A stretch of DNA of 64,000 nucleotides from JAAUTY01 sp964397305 (GCA_964397305.1 CAYNIP010000010.1:54607-118606), one strand, 5' to 3'. Shown: positions 1 through 8,900, numbered from the stretch's first letter. The notes: generated from the sequence alone by a model not told the origin. Numbers and translations are program-made.

Positions 1-9
1 AGGTATAGT

Positions 10-864
10 ATGCCAACGTTAGTTGCTGCAAATCTGACAGCAGCGCCTCAACTGGGTTTGGAGCCTTTTGATGGCACCCCGGTTGAGTTGCGCCCTGACT
101 GGACGGAAGATGATGTCCGAGTGGTGATTCGGGCGGCCTATCGCCAAGTCCTGGGCAATGATTATGTGATGGAGTCGGAGCGTCTGACTTCTGCTGAATC
201 GTTGCTGCGCCAAGGCAATATCACGGTGCGTGATTTTGTCCGGGCGATCGCCAAGTCGGAGCTTTACAAGGAGAAGTTCTTCTACCCGAATAACAACCAG
301 CGCTTTGTGGAGCTGAACTTCAAGCACTTCTTGGGTCGTCCCCCCTACGATCAAGTGGAGCTGGCTTACCACACGCAACTGGTCGAAGAGCAAGGCTACG
401 ACGCCGAGATCGACTCCTACTTCGAGGGCGAAGAGTATGATCGCCGCTTTGGAAACTACATCGTGCCCTACTTCAACGGTTTCTCCGTGGAAGCAGGCTC
501 GCGCACGGTGGGCTTCACGCGTATGTTCAGCCTCTATCGGGGCTATGCCACCAGCGATCGCACGCAAGTGGGCGGCCCGGCTGCGCGCTTGAATCGCGAG
601 CTGGCAACGAACGTCGCGTCGTCGATCAGCTTGCCCAGCGGCAAGGATGCCCCGTTTGAAGTGCCCAAGTTCTCCTTTGGCGGCATCGGCAACCAAGCCG
701 GCCGTGTCTACCGCGTGGAGGTGTCCGGCCTGATCGGCCGCCAAATCCGCCCGGTGATTCCCCGGAGCAAGACGGCTTATCTGATCCCCTACGAGCAACT
801 CTCGCAGCGGCTTCAGCAGATTGTCCGCTCAGGTGCGAAAATTCTGAGTGTCCGCCCGGCCTAG
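10..864 (+). CDS. cpcC: Phycobilisome rod linker polypeptide CpcC (phycocyanin-associated)
   Basis: Structural linker that joins C-phycocyanin hexamers into the peripheral rods of the phycobilisome on the cytoplasmic face of the thylakoid. The 284-residue product has the normal two-part layout: a PBS-linker domain (about residues 15-180, with conserved stretches such as FFYPNNNQRFVELNFKHFLG and RRFGNYIVPYFNGF) and a C-terminal CpcD-like domain (about 230-282, YRVEVSGL to AKILSVRPA). The window begins nine bases before the ATG, so the ribosome site is cut off. cpcB and cpcA are expected just upstream, outside the window. It is followed by a hairpin and then cpcD and cpcE on the same strand, the usual cpcBACDE order. 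Identification is firm; cpcC rather than a paralogous rod linker is inferred from the adjacent cpcD. Confidence 0.95.
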   Translation: MPTLVAANLTAAPQLGLEPFDGTPVELRPDWTEDDVRVVIRAAYRQVLGNDYVMESERLTSAESLLRQGNITVRDFVRAIAKSELYKEKFFYPNNNQRFVELNFKHFLGRPPYDQVELAYHTQLVEEQGYDAEIDSYFEGEEYDRRFGNYIVPYFNGFSVEAGSRTVGFTRMFSLYRGYATSDRTQVGGPAARLNRELATNVASSISLPSGKDAPFEVPKFSFGGIGNQAGRVYRVEVSGLIGRQIRPVIPRSKTAYLIPYEQLSQRLQQIVRSGAKILSVRPA

Positions 865-893
865 CCGGTCGTGGGAGACTGAGGAAACTGGAT

Positions 894-935
894 AAAAAGG
901 CAAACGGGCGTTTGGGTCCCGCTTTTGCCTTTTTC
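894..935 (+). terminator. Hairpin with T-run between cpcC and cpcD
   Basis: AAAAAGGCAAACGGG (894-908) can pair with CCCGCTTTTGCCTTTTT (918-934), with one unpaired base, and the distal arm ends in a T-run. This looks like a factor-independent terminator. Its place inside the operon suggests partial termination, which would lower cpcD-cpcE expression relative to the abundant upstream subunits; that role is inference. Confidence 0.75.
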
Positions 936-1003
936 TGGTGTTTACCGCCTTGAGCTGACTGAACCTGTCGTTGCTGCCCATTGACTAAGGAGCAATTCGC
1001 ACC

Positions 1004-1225
1004 ATGTACCGTCAAAACGCTGTTAATGAAGTGGACAACCGCTTGTTCCGCATCGAAGTGGAAATGATGCCGCCGACGCGGGAAACCGACCGCCGCAAGT
1101 TTCAAATTCGCCGCAGCGGTCAGACCTCGATCGTCGTGCCCTATGATCGCATGAGCGATGAGTTCAAGCGCATCAATCGCTTGGGGGGCAAAATTGCTAA
1201 GATCGAGCCCGTCACGACTGAATAA
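1004..1225 (+). CDS. cpcD: Phycobilisome small rod-capping linker CpcD
   Basis: Small linker (73 residues) that caps the core-distal end of phycocyanin rods and limits their length. The whole protein is one CpcD-like domain: FRIEVEMM near the start, RKFQIRRSGQTSIVVPYDRM in the middle and a basic RINRLGGKIAKIEPV end, resembling the C-terminal domain of CpcC. TAAGGAGCAA lies upstream of the ATG as ribosome site. It sits between cpcC and cpcE; the hairpin at 894-935 lies in its leader. Confidence 0.95.
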   Translation: MYRQNAVNEVDNRLFRIEVEMMPPTRETDRRKFQIRRSGQTSIVVPYDRMSDEFKRINRLGGKIAKIEPVTTE

Positions 1226-1234
1226 CCGTCTGAC

Positions 1235-2038
1235 ATGACCGCTGACCCCCAAACGGAATTAACCGTTGAGCGCGCGATCGCCAACCTGTGCCAGACCGAG
1301 GATCTTGGGTTGCGTTACTACGCCGCCTGGTGGCTCGGCAAGATGCGAGTTGGCGATCGCGCCGCCATTACGGCCCTCTTAGAGGCCCTCCACGATGAAG
1401 CCGACCGCTCCCCCGATGGCGGCTACCCCCTGCGCCGCAACGCCGCCCGGGCCCTCGGCAAGCTTCAGGATTTCCGCATTGCCCCCGCCTTAGCGGCTTG
1501 CTTGCAATCCAGTGATTACTATGTCCGCGAAGCCGCCGCCCAGTCTCTGGAACTTGTGGGTACGGCGGCCAGTATTCCCCCCCTGCGGGCTCTCCTAGCC
1601 GGTGGTCTCACGGCGGCGGGTCAAGTGCCCGGTAAGCCCCACCTGACTCAGCCCTACGAAGCCGTGCTCGAAGCCCTCGGTCGCTTGGGGGCGACGGCAA
1701 CCATCCCGGAGATCCAGCCTTTTCTCCAGCACCCGGTCGAAAAAGTGCAGTTCGCTGCCGCCCGGGCCCTGTACCAGTTAACGGGGGAGGCTCAGTATGG
1801 CGATCGCCTCATCCAGGGTTTGCAGGCTCCGAAGCTCCCCCTCCGCCGCGCCGCCCTGATCGACCTCGGGGCCATCGGCTACCTCCCCGCCGCCGAGCCC
1901 ATCGCCCAGACCCTGGCGGAAAACAGCCTCAAACTCATTGCCCTCAAGGGCCTGCTGGAGGCAACTCTCCAGGCTGGGGAAGCGTCCCTGAGCCCCGAGA
2001 GCTGCCAGGTCATGGCCCTGATGGACTCGCTGCTGTAG
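1235..2038 (+). CDS. cpcE: Phycocyanin alpha-subunit phycocyanobilin lyase, CpcE subunit
   Basis: One half of the CpcE/CpcF lyase, which attaches phycocyanobilin to the conserved cysteine of the phycocyanin alpha subunit. The 267-residue product is built of HEAT-like helical repeats (for example LRYYAAWWLGKM, RRNAARALGKL, DYYVREAAAQSLELVG, VQFAAARALYQLTG). The ATG follows the cpcD stop by nine bases, so the genes are co-transcribed and probably translationally linked. cpcF, which often follows cpcE, is not next: the neighbour is an opposite-strand protease gene, so cpcF must be elsewhere. Confidence 0.93.
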   Translation: MTADPQTELTVERAIANLCQTEDLGLRYYAAWWLGKMRVGDRAAITALLEALHDEADRSPDGGYPLRRNAARALGKLQDFRIAPALAACLQSSDYYVREAAAQSLELVGTAASIPPLRALLAGGLTAAGQVPGKPHLTQPYEAVLEALGRLGATATIPEIQPFLQHPVEKVQFAAARALYQLTGEAQYGDRLIQGLQAPKLPLRRAALIDLGAIGYLPAAEPIAQTLAENSLKLIALKGLLEATLQAGEASLSPESCQVMALMDSLL

Positions 2039-2055
2039 CCTTCAGGGCCCGGAAC

Positions 2056-3075
2056 TCAAGCGCGGGGGCGACGCCACCAGAGTAGCCCGCCGACAAAGCC
2101 GAGCAATACCCAGCCCACCCCGGGCTCCGGCACACTTTGGGGCCCGTCATCTCCCGGGGGTTGCGGCGGTCGCCAGGCTTGGAGAATGCCCTCGATCCAG
2201 CTGAGATGGGCGGAGACGCGGACATCGCCCCCCACTTCCCCGAAGGAAGAGTTGGTCGAACGGTTAATGTCCGTGGGTGTATTATTCCCCAACCTCCAGG
2301 AGGTGACACCCGCCAAGCGGCCGTTGATGAAGCTGGGCCCGCCCGAGTCCCCCGGGGCGGCCATCACTTCCAGGGCCCCCAGACCCAGATCACCGCCGAA
2401 AAAGTCGTTTTCGGGTCGGCCGCTGTCGAAGTCGTAGAGAAGCAGGCGATCGCTCCCCCAGCTAAAGAAATCCCCGGTGGCATCGTAGCGATTCTGACCA
2501 GCGCGCTTGAGGCCAGCCCTCAGGGTATCCCCGGTTTCACCCGTGCCCGAGCGCCCGTAGCCCACCTTGTCCGCCACTTGACCCACTGCATCGCGATTGC
2601 GGTACAGCTCGTAGCGTTCGGCCGCCACTGGCGCGAGGTCTACCAGCTCCAGAATTGCCAAGTCATACCCCTTCCAAGCATCCTCCCTCCAGTTACCCGT
2701 CCACTCCGTGGGCAGGAAAAACTGATTTACGCCCAGGGAAACCGAGCCAGACGGGAGGGTAAAACTCACCGAGGCGGAAAAATCGACCGGCCCCGACTGA
2801 GAGCGGGGCAAACAGTGGGCCGCCGTGAGAATATGCGCGCCCGTACTCAACAAAGAGCCACTGCACAGGCTGTTAGCAAGCAGCAAACGCACGACCCCAT
2901 CGTAGCCTTGGCCCGGTTGCACCCGGAGGGCTGCGGGGTCGCCGGCCGTGGTGTAGAGGGGTTGGGGCGTCGTGAGATTGAAGGCCAAGGCGGGGGCGGC
3001 GAGGGTGCTGCTGGCGATCGCCAAGGTCAGTCCCGTCAGACCCCTAAAACCCTGATGCAAATAATTAAATACCAT
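2056..3075 (-). CDS. Trypsin-like serine protease with PEP-CTERM anchor signal
   Basis: Predicted exported S1-family protease of 339 residues. The start at 3075 (MVFNYLHQ) is preferred over an upstream ATG at 3147 because AGAGG precedes it and a hydrophobic signal peptide follows (about residues 10-32, ending ALAF). The catalytic triad is visible: His87 in LTAAHC, Asp138 in YDLAIL and Ser244 in GDSGGP. The C terminus is a PEP-CTERM sorting tail: VPEP at 315-318, a hydrophobic stretch and the basic end RRPRA. Such tails are processed by exosortase in other bacteria; no exosortase gene is in this window. It is convergent with cpcE, leaving 17 bases between the stops. Function is firm to family level; the substrate is unknown. 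Confidence 0.9.
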   Translation of the reverse strand: MVFNYLHQGFRGLTGLTLAIASSTLAAPALAFNLTTPQPLYTTAGDPAALRVQPGQGYDGVVRLLLANSLCSGSLLSTGAHILTAAHCLPRSQSGPVDFSASVSFTLPSGSVSLGVNQFFLPTEWTGNWREDAWKGYDLAILELVDLAPVAAERYELYRNRDAVGQVADKVGYGRSGTGETGDTLRAGLKRAGQNRYDATGDFFSWGSDRLLLYDFDSGRPENDFFGGDLGLGALEVMAAPGDSGGPSFINGRLAGVTSWRLGNNTPTDINRSTNSSFGEVGGDVRVSAHLSWIEGILQAWRPPQPPGDDGPQSVPEPGVGWVLLGFVGGLLWWRRPRA

Positions 3076-3427
3076 CGGTGCCTCTTGAAACGAGTGCAAA
3101 CAGAACCAGAAACGCCCTAAACGCTCCCGATCGATGCGAACAGGCAACTTAACTCCGTGAAGCTCAACTGAGCCGTAATGAATTCCCCATTACCATCGCC
3201 AAGAAAAGCAAACAGGCAGGGAATGATTCGCAATGACTCGTACTAAGCGAGACACCGCGTTATCCCTGCCTGAACTCCTAACCCTTGACGTTCTCCACCT
3301 TCAGGATGCCCTGTCCTTAGCTCAACTCACAAGATCAGCCTAGGATCGCGAGATTCCGGGCTCTGACCGATCCAGTTCGCCAGCGACTGATCTAAAATTG
3401 ATCTTGCATTCAGGTAAACGCTGCGCT
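3076..3427. other. Intergenic region with a 10-bp inverted repeat
   Basis: Divergent promoter region between the protease and the STAND ATPase. CAGGCAGGGA (3213-3222) and TCCCTGCCTG (3263-3272) are perfectly complementary, with a second small stem CTCG/CGAG inside (3237-3251). No T-run follows, so a terminator is unlikely; it could be a protein-binding site or a leader RNA structure. No RNA gene or small ORF could be supported. Confidence 0.5.
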
Positions 3428-5041
3428 ATGTCAACCCTCAAAGCTTCAGCCCTCGGGCTTGCCCGCATTCAACAACGCCGCAAAGAAAAGGGTTGGGGCT
3501 GGAATGTCGATGACGACACTTGCCTACTTATGGCGAGCCGCTGGCTCGAGCCAGACCGAGAATGGCACTCAGGGGGTCCCTATGCCTACGGCATTTCGGC
3601 GGGAACTTGGAAGCGCTTCCTGGCCGGCAAATATGCCATCGGCGCCAACGCCTTCAAGGCTTACTGCCAAGCCCTCGAGCTCAACTGGCAAGATGTCGTT
3701 GAGCGCCATCTTCAGCCCCTCCAGCTCGCCCCCCAACAAGACTGGGACGAGAGTATCGATACCAGCATTTTCTACGGCCGCCTGACCGAGTTGAACCAAC
3801 TGCAACAGTGGTTCAGCCGCGATCACTGTCGGCTCGTCGTTCTCTCCGGTATGGGCGGCATTGGGAAAACCACCCTCTCCGCCAAGCTGAGCGAGTACCT
3901 CCAAAACGATTTTAGCGACATCCTGCGGCGCTCCCTGCGCCAAGCGCCCCCGGCCAACCGCCTCCTGGCCGAGCTGAACAGTGTCCTGGCCGGGGAAGCC
4001 AGCCGCGACGCCAGCGAGGACAGCCTCGACCAACAGATCACGCGCCTGCTGGACTTACTGCGGCAGCGGCGCTGTCTGGTGATCCTGGATGACCTAGAGA
4101 TGGTGCTCTGTAGCGGCGAACTGGCCGGCCAGTATCGTGCCGGCTGCGAAGGGTATGGGGAACTCCTGCGGCGGCTGGGCCGCGAGCGCCATCAGAGCTG
4201 CCTGCTGGCGATCGCCCGGGAGCGTCCCAGCGACCTCGCCTCCCTGGCTGGCGACAACCTGCCGATCCGGATGCTGAAATTGGGGGGTCTGGAGCGGGAC
4301 GATGCCCGCCGCATCCTCGAGGCCAAAGGCATCGCCGACGCCCGCCACGGCGCGATTGAACTCATTCAGCTCTATCGCGGCCACCCCCTAGCTCTCAAAA
4401 TTGTCGCCACCACGATCCAGGAAATCTTCGGCGGCGATGTGCGGGAATTTCTCGACCAGAGCACCCTCGTGCTGGGGGACATCATGCCCGCGATCTTTTA
4501 TCAGCAATTCGAGCGCCTCTCCAAACTCGAGCGGGCCGTCGTCTACTGGCTGGCCCTCGCCTACGAGCCCGTCACCCTCCACCAACTGCGGCGCGGCCTG
4601 AGCTTCTCCGTCCCCTCCACCTCCCGCATCGTCGCGGCCCTTGAATCTCTCAAGCGGCGATCGCTCCTGGAGACTCCCCCCGACCCCGCCGGCGAAACTC
4701 GCCTCTTCGCCCTGCAACCCGCCTTTACCAAATACATCGCCAGCATTCTCGTGGAGCAGTTCTACCAAGAAATCGAAACCCTCCTGGCCACCGGCTCTGC
4801 CCGCCACATCAGCCTCCTCCGCAGCCATGCCTTTGCCCCCCTGAGCGACGACGCCCCCGCCCGCCCCGTCCTCCTGGCCCTGCGCGACAAACTCTATACC
4901 ACCACCAGCGCCCCCCAAAACTTTCGCGAGAACTTGCAGGTGGCGATCGCCGAACTCCAACAGCGACCCGCCAAAGAAATTGGCTATGCCCACACCAACC
5001 TCGAGCACCTCCTCGGAGCCACCGCCAGCCCCTTCCCCTAG
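3428..5041 (+). CDS. STAND NTPase (NB-ARC type) with N-terminal HTH-like domain
   Basis: Putative signal-transducing ATPase of 537 residues. The first ~95 residues form a small helical module ending in GISAGTWKRFLAG and ANAFKAYCQALELNWQDVVE, a kind seen at the N terminus of many cyanobacterial WD40/STAND proteins. Then comes an NB-ARC ATPase: Walker A GMGGIGKTT at 141-149, Walker B CLVILDDLE at about 216-224 and a GHPLALK motif. A winged-helix-like region follows (LSKLERAVVYWLALAYEPV). The C-terminal sensor repeats (WD40 or TPR) usual for such proteins are missing; about 100 residues of helical sequence end it. ATG 3428 is chosen over a TTG at 3398. The role (regulation or conflict) is not determinable from sequence. 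Confidence 0.8.
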   Translation: MSTLKASALGLARIQQRRKEKGWGWNVDDDTCLLMASRWLEPDREWHSGGPYAYGISAGTWKRFLAGKYAIGANAFKAYCQALELNWQDVVERHLQPLQLAPQQDWDESIDTSIFYGRLTELNQLQQWFSRDHCRLVVLSGMGGIGKTTLSAKLSEYLQNDFSDILRRSLRQAPPANRLLAELNSVLAGEASRDASEDSLDQQITRLLDLLRQRRCLVILDDLEMVLCSGELAGQYRAGCEGYGELLRRLGRERHQSCLLAIARERPSDLASLAGDNLPIRMLKLGGLERDDARRILEAKGIADARHGAIELIQLYRGHPLALKIVATTIQEIFGGDVREFLDQSTLVLGDIMPAIFYQQFERLSKLERAVVYWLALAYEPVTLHQLRRGLSFSVPSTSRIVAALESLKRRSLLETPPDPAGETRLFALQPAFTKYIASILVEQFYQEIETLLATGSARHISLLRSHAFAPLSDDAPARPVLLALRDKLYTTTSAPQNFRENLQVAIAELQQRPAKEIGYAHTNLEHLLGATASPFP

Positions 5042-5092
5042 GGCCTCAGGCGGTAAGATAAACCCGTCGCCATCATTATCCTGGGAGGCCCC

Positions 5093-5611
5093 ATGGCTAT
5101 CTTCGAGAAAATCTCCAGCGCCCTCAGCGATCCCAACCTCCAAGCGAACGTCGGGCAGCTCAGCAGCATCGTCAGCACCCTACAACAAAGTGGCAGCAGT
5201 CAGGGCTTAAACACCCAGACCACCCAAGTCCTCTTGTCCCTAGTCGGTCGCCAGGTACAGTCCAGCCTCAAGTCCAAGTGCGACCAAGAAGGAACCGGAG
5301 CCGTCCAAGCTCTGCTCGAGCAGTTTGGCGGCAGCCAAGCCAACCTCCAAGCTGTCCAAGCCCTCCTCTCCCCCCAACAGCAACAAGACGTAATCGCGAC
5401 TGCCAGCCAACAAACCGGCGTCAATGCAGCCCAAATCCAAGCCCTGCTCCCCGTGCTCGTTCCCCTCGTCTTGAACCTGCTCAAATCCGGCAATCCCAAC
5501 CAAAATCCCCAAGCTGGCAGCAACCCAGTGCTCATGGATTTTCTCCTCGGCGATGGGGGCACGAACCTGAGCAATGCCCTCAACCTGGCCGGTCAATGGC
5601 TCAAGCGCTAG
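5093..5611 (+). CDS. DUF937-like small helical protein
   Basis: A 172-residue protein rich in Gln, Leu and Ser, resembling the DUF937/YidB group: repeated LLS and AVQALL helices, VLLSLVGRQVQSSLK, and an ALLPVLVPLVLNLLK hydrophobic helix near residue 120. GGGAGG lies just before the ATG. It lies 51 bases after the STAND gene on the same strand and may share its transcript. There is no signal peptide and the function is unknown. The DUF937 label rests on overall pattern and is moderately sure. Confidence 0.7.
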   Translation: MAIFEKISSALSDPNLQANVGQLSSIVSTLQQSGSSQGLNTQTTQVLLSLVGRQVQSSLKSKCDQEGTGAVQALLEQFGGSQANLQAVQALLSPQQQQDVIATASQQTGVNAAQIQALLPVLVPLVLNLLKSGNPNQNPQAGSNPVLMDFLLGDGGTNLSNALNLAGQWLKR

Positions 5612-5753
5612 CCCCGGGGCTCCCGTGGGGCAGGCTGGACCACTGGAGCGGGGCCGACATTGGCCGGAGCCCGGTCTGAGGCCTCACCAAGGTCTGGCTC
5701 CTGAACCCGTCTTGCTATAGTAGGGTCAGCGGCCCCTATAGCCCCTGAGATTT

Positions 5754-8066
5754 ATGGCCTCCCCGATCCTACTCCGCTACCAGATCAGCCTCCGCCACAA
5801 CGCCTTCAAGGCGATTTTTGCCGGTGCTGTCGTCTTCGGAGTCGCCTGCCTCCTGGCCCTGAAGCCACCGCCAGCAGACCCGAAGCCCGAGTATAAAGCG
5901 ACTGGCACCCTGGTTTTTACCAGCCCCCCGCCCAGCACGACTCAGACCGCCCAGACCCTCCAGGAACAAGCGCGAGGGGGAGTCAGCGATGAGCTGCTCC
6001 TTGCCGATCGGGTGCTCGAGACCGTAGCTGAGAAGATTGATGTCAAGCCAGAGAAACTGTTCCGGAGCGTCAAGATCAATCGCGGCGAAGAGGGCAGCGA
6101 GAAGGGTGGCAAAGGCGGGGGCGGCGGGGCCGCCGCGCCGATTGAAGTCATTTATACCGATGGCAATCCCCAGCGAGCCCAGGCTGCCATCAACTTGCTC
6201 TTGCAGGAAATGACGGCTCAGAGCCGCTTGGTGAACACCTCGCGCCTGCGGGCTCAGATCGAAGCCTTGAAGCAGCGGGCCCAGGTCGCCCAGGATGAAC
6301 TCACCGTCGCAGAGCGCCAATTTTACGACTTCATGAGCCGCGAGGGCTCCTCCCTGGTCGCCCTCCAGGATGGCAGCTTGATCGCCGGGATCACCGCCAG
6401 TGCCCAGCAACAGCGTGAGTTACAACTCCAGATCGATGGTGTCAGTGGGCAGATCAGGAGTCTCGGGGAGCAACTGGGGTTGACCCCAGCCGAGGCCCAC
6501 GTGGCCGCCGCCCTCAGCGCTGACCCGATCATCGCCAGTATCCGGGTGCAACTCATGCAGAGTGAAACCCAGCTCGAACTGTTGGGCACGCAGTTGCGGC
6601 CGGAGCATCCGACGATGGCGGAGCTGCTACGCTCCAAGACTGCCTACGAGCAACTCCTCGTGGAGCGGGCTAATGAAGTCATTGGTGACGACAATGTGTT
6701 TCAGGCTCGGCCCAGTGCCATTCGGCGTGAGAGTAGCCTGGACCCGACGCGCCAACAACTGGCGAGCCGGATGGTGGAGCTCAAGGCGCAACAAGATGCC
6801 CTCCTGGAGCAAATGACGACGCTGCGGAACACGGAGCAGGGACTGCGCCGCGACTATGAAACGTCGCCCACCAAACAGTTGGAGAAAGCGCGTCTGCAAC
6901 AGGAGCTGCAACTGAAGCAGACCTTTTTCAACCAAATTCAAGGGGCCTTGGTCGATGCAGAGTCGGCCGAAGCGGAAACGGTGGGCAGCTTGACGGTGGC
7001 GCAGCCACCGATTGTCACCGATGTCACGCCGGAAGCTCAGGAGCCCCCCAACCCGATCATCCTGATTGTGGCTGGCTTCGTTGGCGGTCTCGTGGTGGCG
7101 AACGCGGCCCTCTTGGTGCTGGGCCTTCTGGACCCCCATGCCTATGCGGCCGCAGAGTTACAGTCGGTCTTTGCCGAGCGGGATGTGCCGGTGTTGGGAG
7201 AATTGCCAGCTCTGGAACCGGCAGCCCTCGAGGGGGAACTGCCCATTCTTCTGGGAGCCAATGCGGGCTATCTGAGTGCCTATGAACTGCTGCGGAGTAA
7301 TCTCCGGCGCTTTGCCCCCAAGACGCTGCGGGTGCTGCAAGTGGTCAGTGTCGATCCGGAAGAGGGCAAGAGTACGGTGGCCTATAACCTGGCGATCGCC
7401 TCGGCCCAGGCCGGGAAGCGCACCCTGCTGATCGAGGCCGATCTGCGCGCACCCTCCCATGCTTACTCCTGCCGCCTCGCCGTCGATCCCGATGCTAAGG
7501 CGGAGCCCCTGAGCTACTACAGTTCCCACAACGACTGCATCCGCCTCGTGCCCGAAGTGGCGAATCTCTACCTGGTTCCGAGCCCCGGCCCCCAGCACAA
7601 GGCCGCGGCGATTCTGGAGTCCAGCGAACTGAAGCGCTTGCTGGATGATGCTCGTCAGCGCTTTGATTTCGTCGTAGTGGACACTCCCGCCCTCTCGGTG
7701 TGCAATGATGCCTTTTTGCTTCAGCCGCTCACGGATGGGATGGTCATCGTGGCGCGCTTGGGTGTCACCTTGAAGCCGTCCCTGGGGACTGTCCTCGACC
7801 AGATGACCGAGGCGGAAATGCCGCTGCTGGGGGGAGTCATCAACGATGTGGTGATGCCACTGCCAGCCGGGGCCGAGCCAGCGATCGCCCCGTCCCCGAG
7901 TTTACCGGGGCAGCCAGCTCCGGCCCTCGGGGCCCCCGAGCCACCGCCCCAGTTGGTGGGCCGCAAGGGGCGCGATCGCAACGGCCGTAATGGTCGCAAC
8001 GGCCGCCCAGAGCAGCCCCCCACCGCCACGGGTCGCCCAACTTCCGGGGTCGCGGTGCGCTCCTGA
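5754..8066 (+). CDS. Wzz/Wzc-like polysaccharide tyrosine autokinase (BY-kinase)
   Basis: Inner-membrane co-polymerase fused to a cytoplasmic BY-kinase, as used to control exopolysaccharide chain length and export. In the 770-residue product: TM1 near residues 20-38 (AIFAGAVVFGVACLLAL), a periplasmic Wzz region with long coiled coils (about 150-400), TM2 near 427-452, then the kinase with Walker A DPEEGKST (about residue 538), Walker A' LLIEADLRAP and Walker B FDFVVVDTPAL. The C-terminal tail is Pro/Gly/Arg/Asn rich (RNGRNGRNGRP) and has no tyrosine cluster, unlike Wzc, so autophosphorylation of a Tyr tail is doubtful. No Wza or Wzx/Wzy gene is adjacent. The family call is firm. Confidence 0.88.
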   Translation: MASPILLRYQISLRHNAFKAIFAGAVVFGVACLLALKPPPADPKPEYKATGTLVFTSPPPSTTQTAQTLQEQARGGVSDELLLADRVLETVAEKIDVKPEKLFRSVKINRGEEGSEKGGKGGGGGAAAPIEVIYTDGNPQRAQAAINLLLQEMTAQSRLVNTSRLRAQIEALKQRAQVAQDELTVAERQFYDFMSREGSSLVALQDGSLIAGITASAQQQRELQLQIDGVSGQIRSLGEQLGLTPAEAHVAAALSADPIIASIRVQLMQSETQLELLGTQLRPEHPTMAELLRSKTAYEQLLVERANEVIGDDNVFQARPSAIRRESSLDPTRQQLASRMVELKAQQDALLEQMTTLRNTEQGLRRDYETSPTKQLEKARLQQELQLKQTFFNQIQGALVDAESAEAETVGSLTVAQPPIVTDVTPEAQEPPNPIILIVAGFVGGLVVANAALLVLGLLDPHAYAAAELQSVFAERDVPVLGELPALEPAALEGELPILLGANAGYLSAYELLRSNLRRFAPKTLRVLQVVSVDPEEGKSTVAYNLAIASAQAGKRTLLIEADLRAPSHAYSCRLAVDPDAKAEPLSYYSSHNDCIRLVPEVANLYLVPSPGPQHKAAAILESSELKRLLDDARQRFDFVVVDTPALSVCNDAFLLQPLTDGMVIVARLGVTLKPSLGTVLDQMTEAEMPLLGGVINDVVMPLPAGAEPAIAPSPSLPGQPAPALGAPEPPPQLVGRKGRDRNGRNGRNGRPEQPPTATGRPTSGVAVRS

Positions 8067-8166
8067 CTGAGAATTTACGTGGGGAAGACGGCCGCCGGGG
8101 AAGTTTTCCGTTAACATTTACGAGTAATTGCTACGAATGTTTGCGGCCCCTTAGCGCGAAAGCCCT

Positions 8167-8874
8167 GTGTTGTTCCTGAACCCCGATAGCCTAGGCGAGC
8201 AGGCCCTCAATCAGCTCGCAACCCTCGCCCTCCAAAGCCAATTTCAATCGGCCCAGCACCTCAACGTTCAGGTGGAGACCAACCCCAGCCTCCTGGCCCA
8301 GGGTCGCCTCACCTCCCTAAGGGTCGAGGGCTCGGGGCTGGTGCTAGGGGGGCCAATCCCCTTGCAGGGTTTGCAGTTACAACTCCGGGACGTCACCGTA
8401 CAGCCCCTCAAGGCCCTCCTGGGAACCATCGAATTGACCGCGCCGATCCGGGGCTGGGCGCGGCTCGTCTTGAGCGAGGCGGACTGTGAAGCCGTGCTGA
8501 ACTCGGGGAGGATGGCGAACCCAGTGCGCTGTGAGTGCTGTGCCGATGGCACCCTGGTCATCACCCTGAAGGCTGTCTCGGTCTCCACCCGCCCTCAGCT
8601 TTGTCCGCAGCGGGGACGGGCAACCTGCGCTGTTCTGGACCAGACCAACGCTTTGCCCCCCGAAGTGATGACCCGCCTGGAGCGCTGTCTCAACCTAGAA
8701 CCCTTCACCTTGCCGGGTCTCTCCTTGCACCCCCAAGAGTTGCGCGTCGAGATGGGCCGAATCATGATCCAGGCCCAGGCCCGCCTCACGCACTTTCCGC
8801 AACGCCGCTCCCCGGCTCGGCATCCCTCGGCGGCTCGGCCGCGCTCCCGTCGCCCGGCTCCCTCGGCTGGTTAG
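8167..8874 (+). CDS. DUF2993 (LmeA-like) protein
   Basis: A 235-residue protein matching the DUF2993 pattern common in cyanobacteria: SLGEQALNQLA at the start, VQVETNPSLLAQGRL, LRVEGSGLVL, then VQPLKALLGTIELTAPIRGWARLVLSEADCEAVLNS across the middle. These proteins may bind lipids; the function here is unknown. The start is GTG at 8167; the upstream ATG at 8137 meets a stop within six codons, and the GTG start matches the family N terminus. It carries no signal peptide. The last ~25 residues are Arg/Pro/Ser rich and probably disordered. It follows the BY-kinase by 100 bases and precedes the DUF4127 gene by 26, so the three may be one transcript. Confidence 0.78.
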   Translation: MLFLNPDSLGEQALNQLATLALQSQFQSAQHLNVQVETNPSLLAQGRLTSLRVEGSGLVLGGPIPLQGLQLQLRDVTVQPLKALLGTIELTAPIRGWARLVLSEADCEAVLNSGRMANPVRCECCADGTLVITLKAVSVSTRPQLCPQRGRATCAVLDQTNALPPEVMTRLERCLNLEPFTLPGLSLHPQELRVEMGRIMIQAQARLTHFPQRRSPARHPSAARPRSRRPAPSAG

Positions 8875-8900
8875 CCCGTCGGTCGGTCTACCCCTGAGCC

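Noticed and set aside
19..798. 259-codon minus-strand ORF opposite cpcC
   Set aside because: CpcC is unmistakable on the plus strand; this is its shadow.
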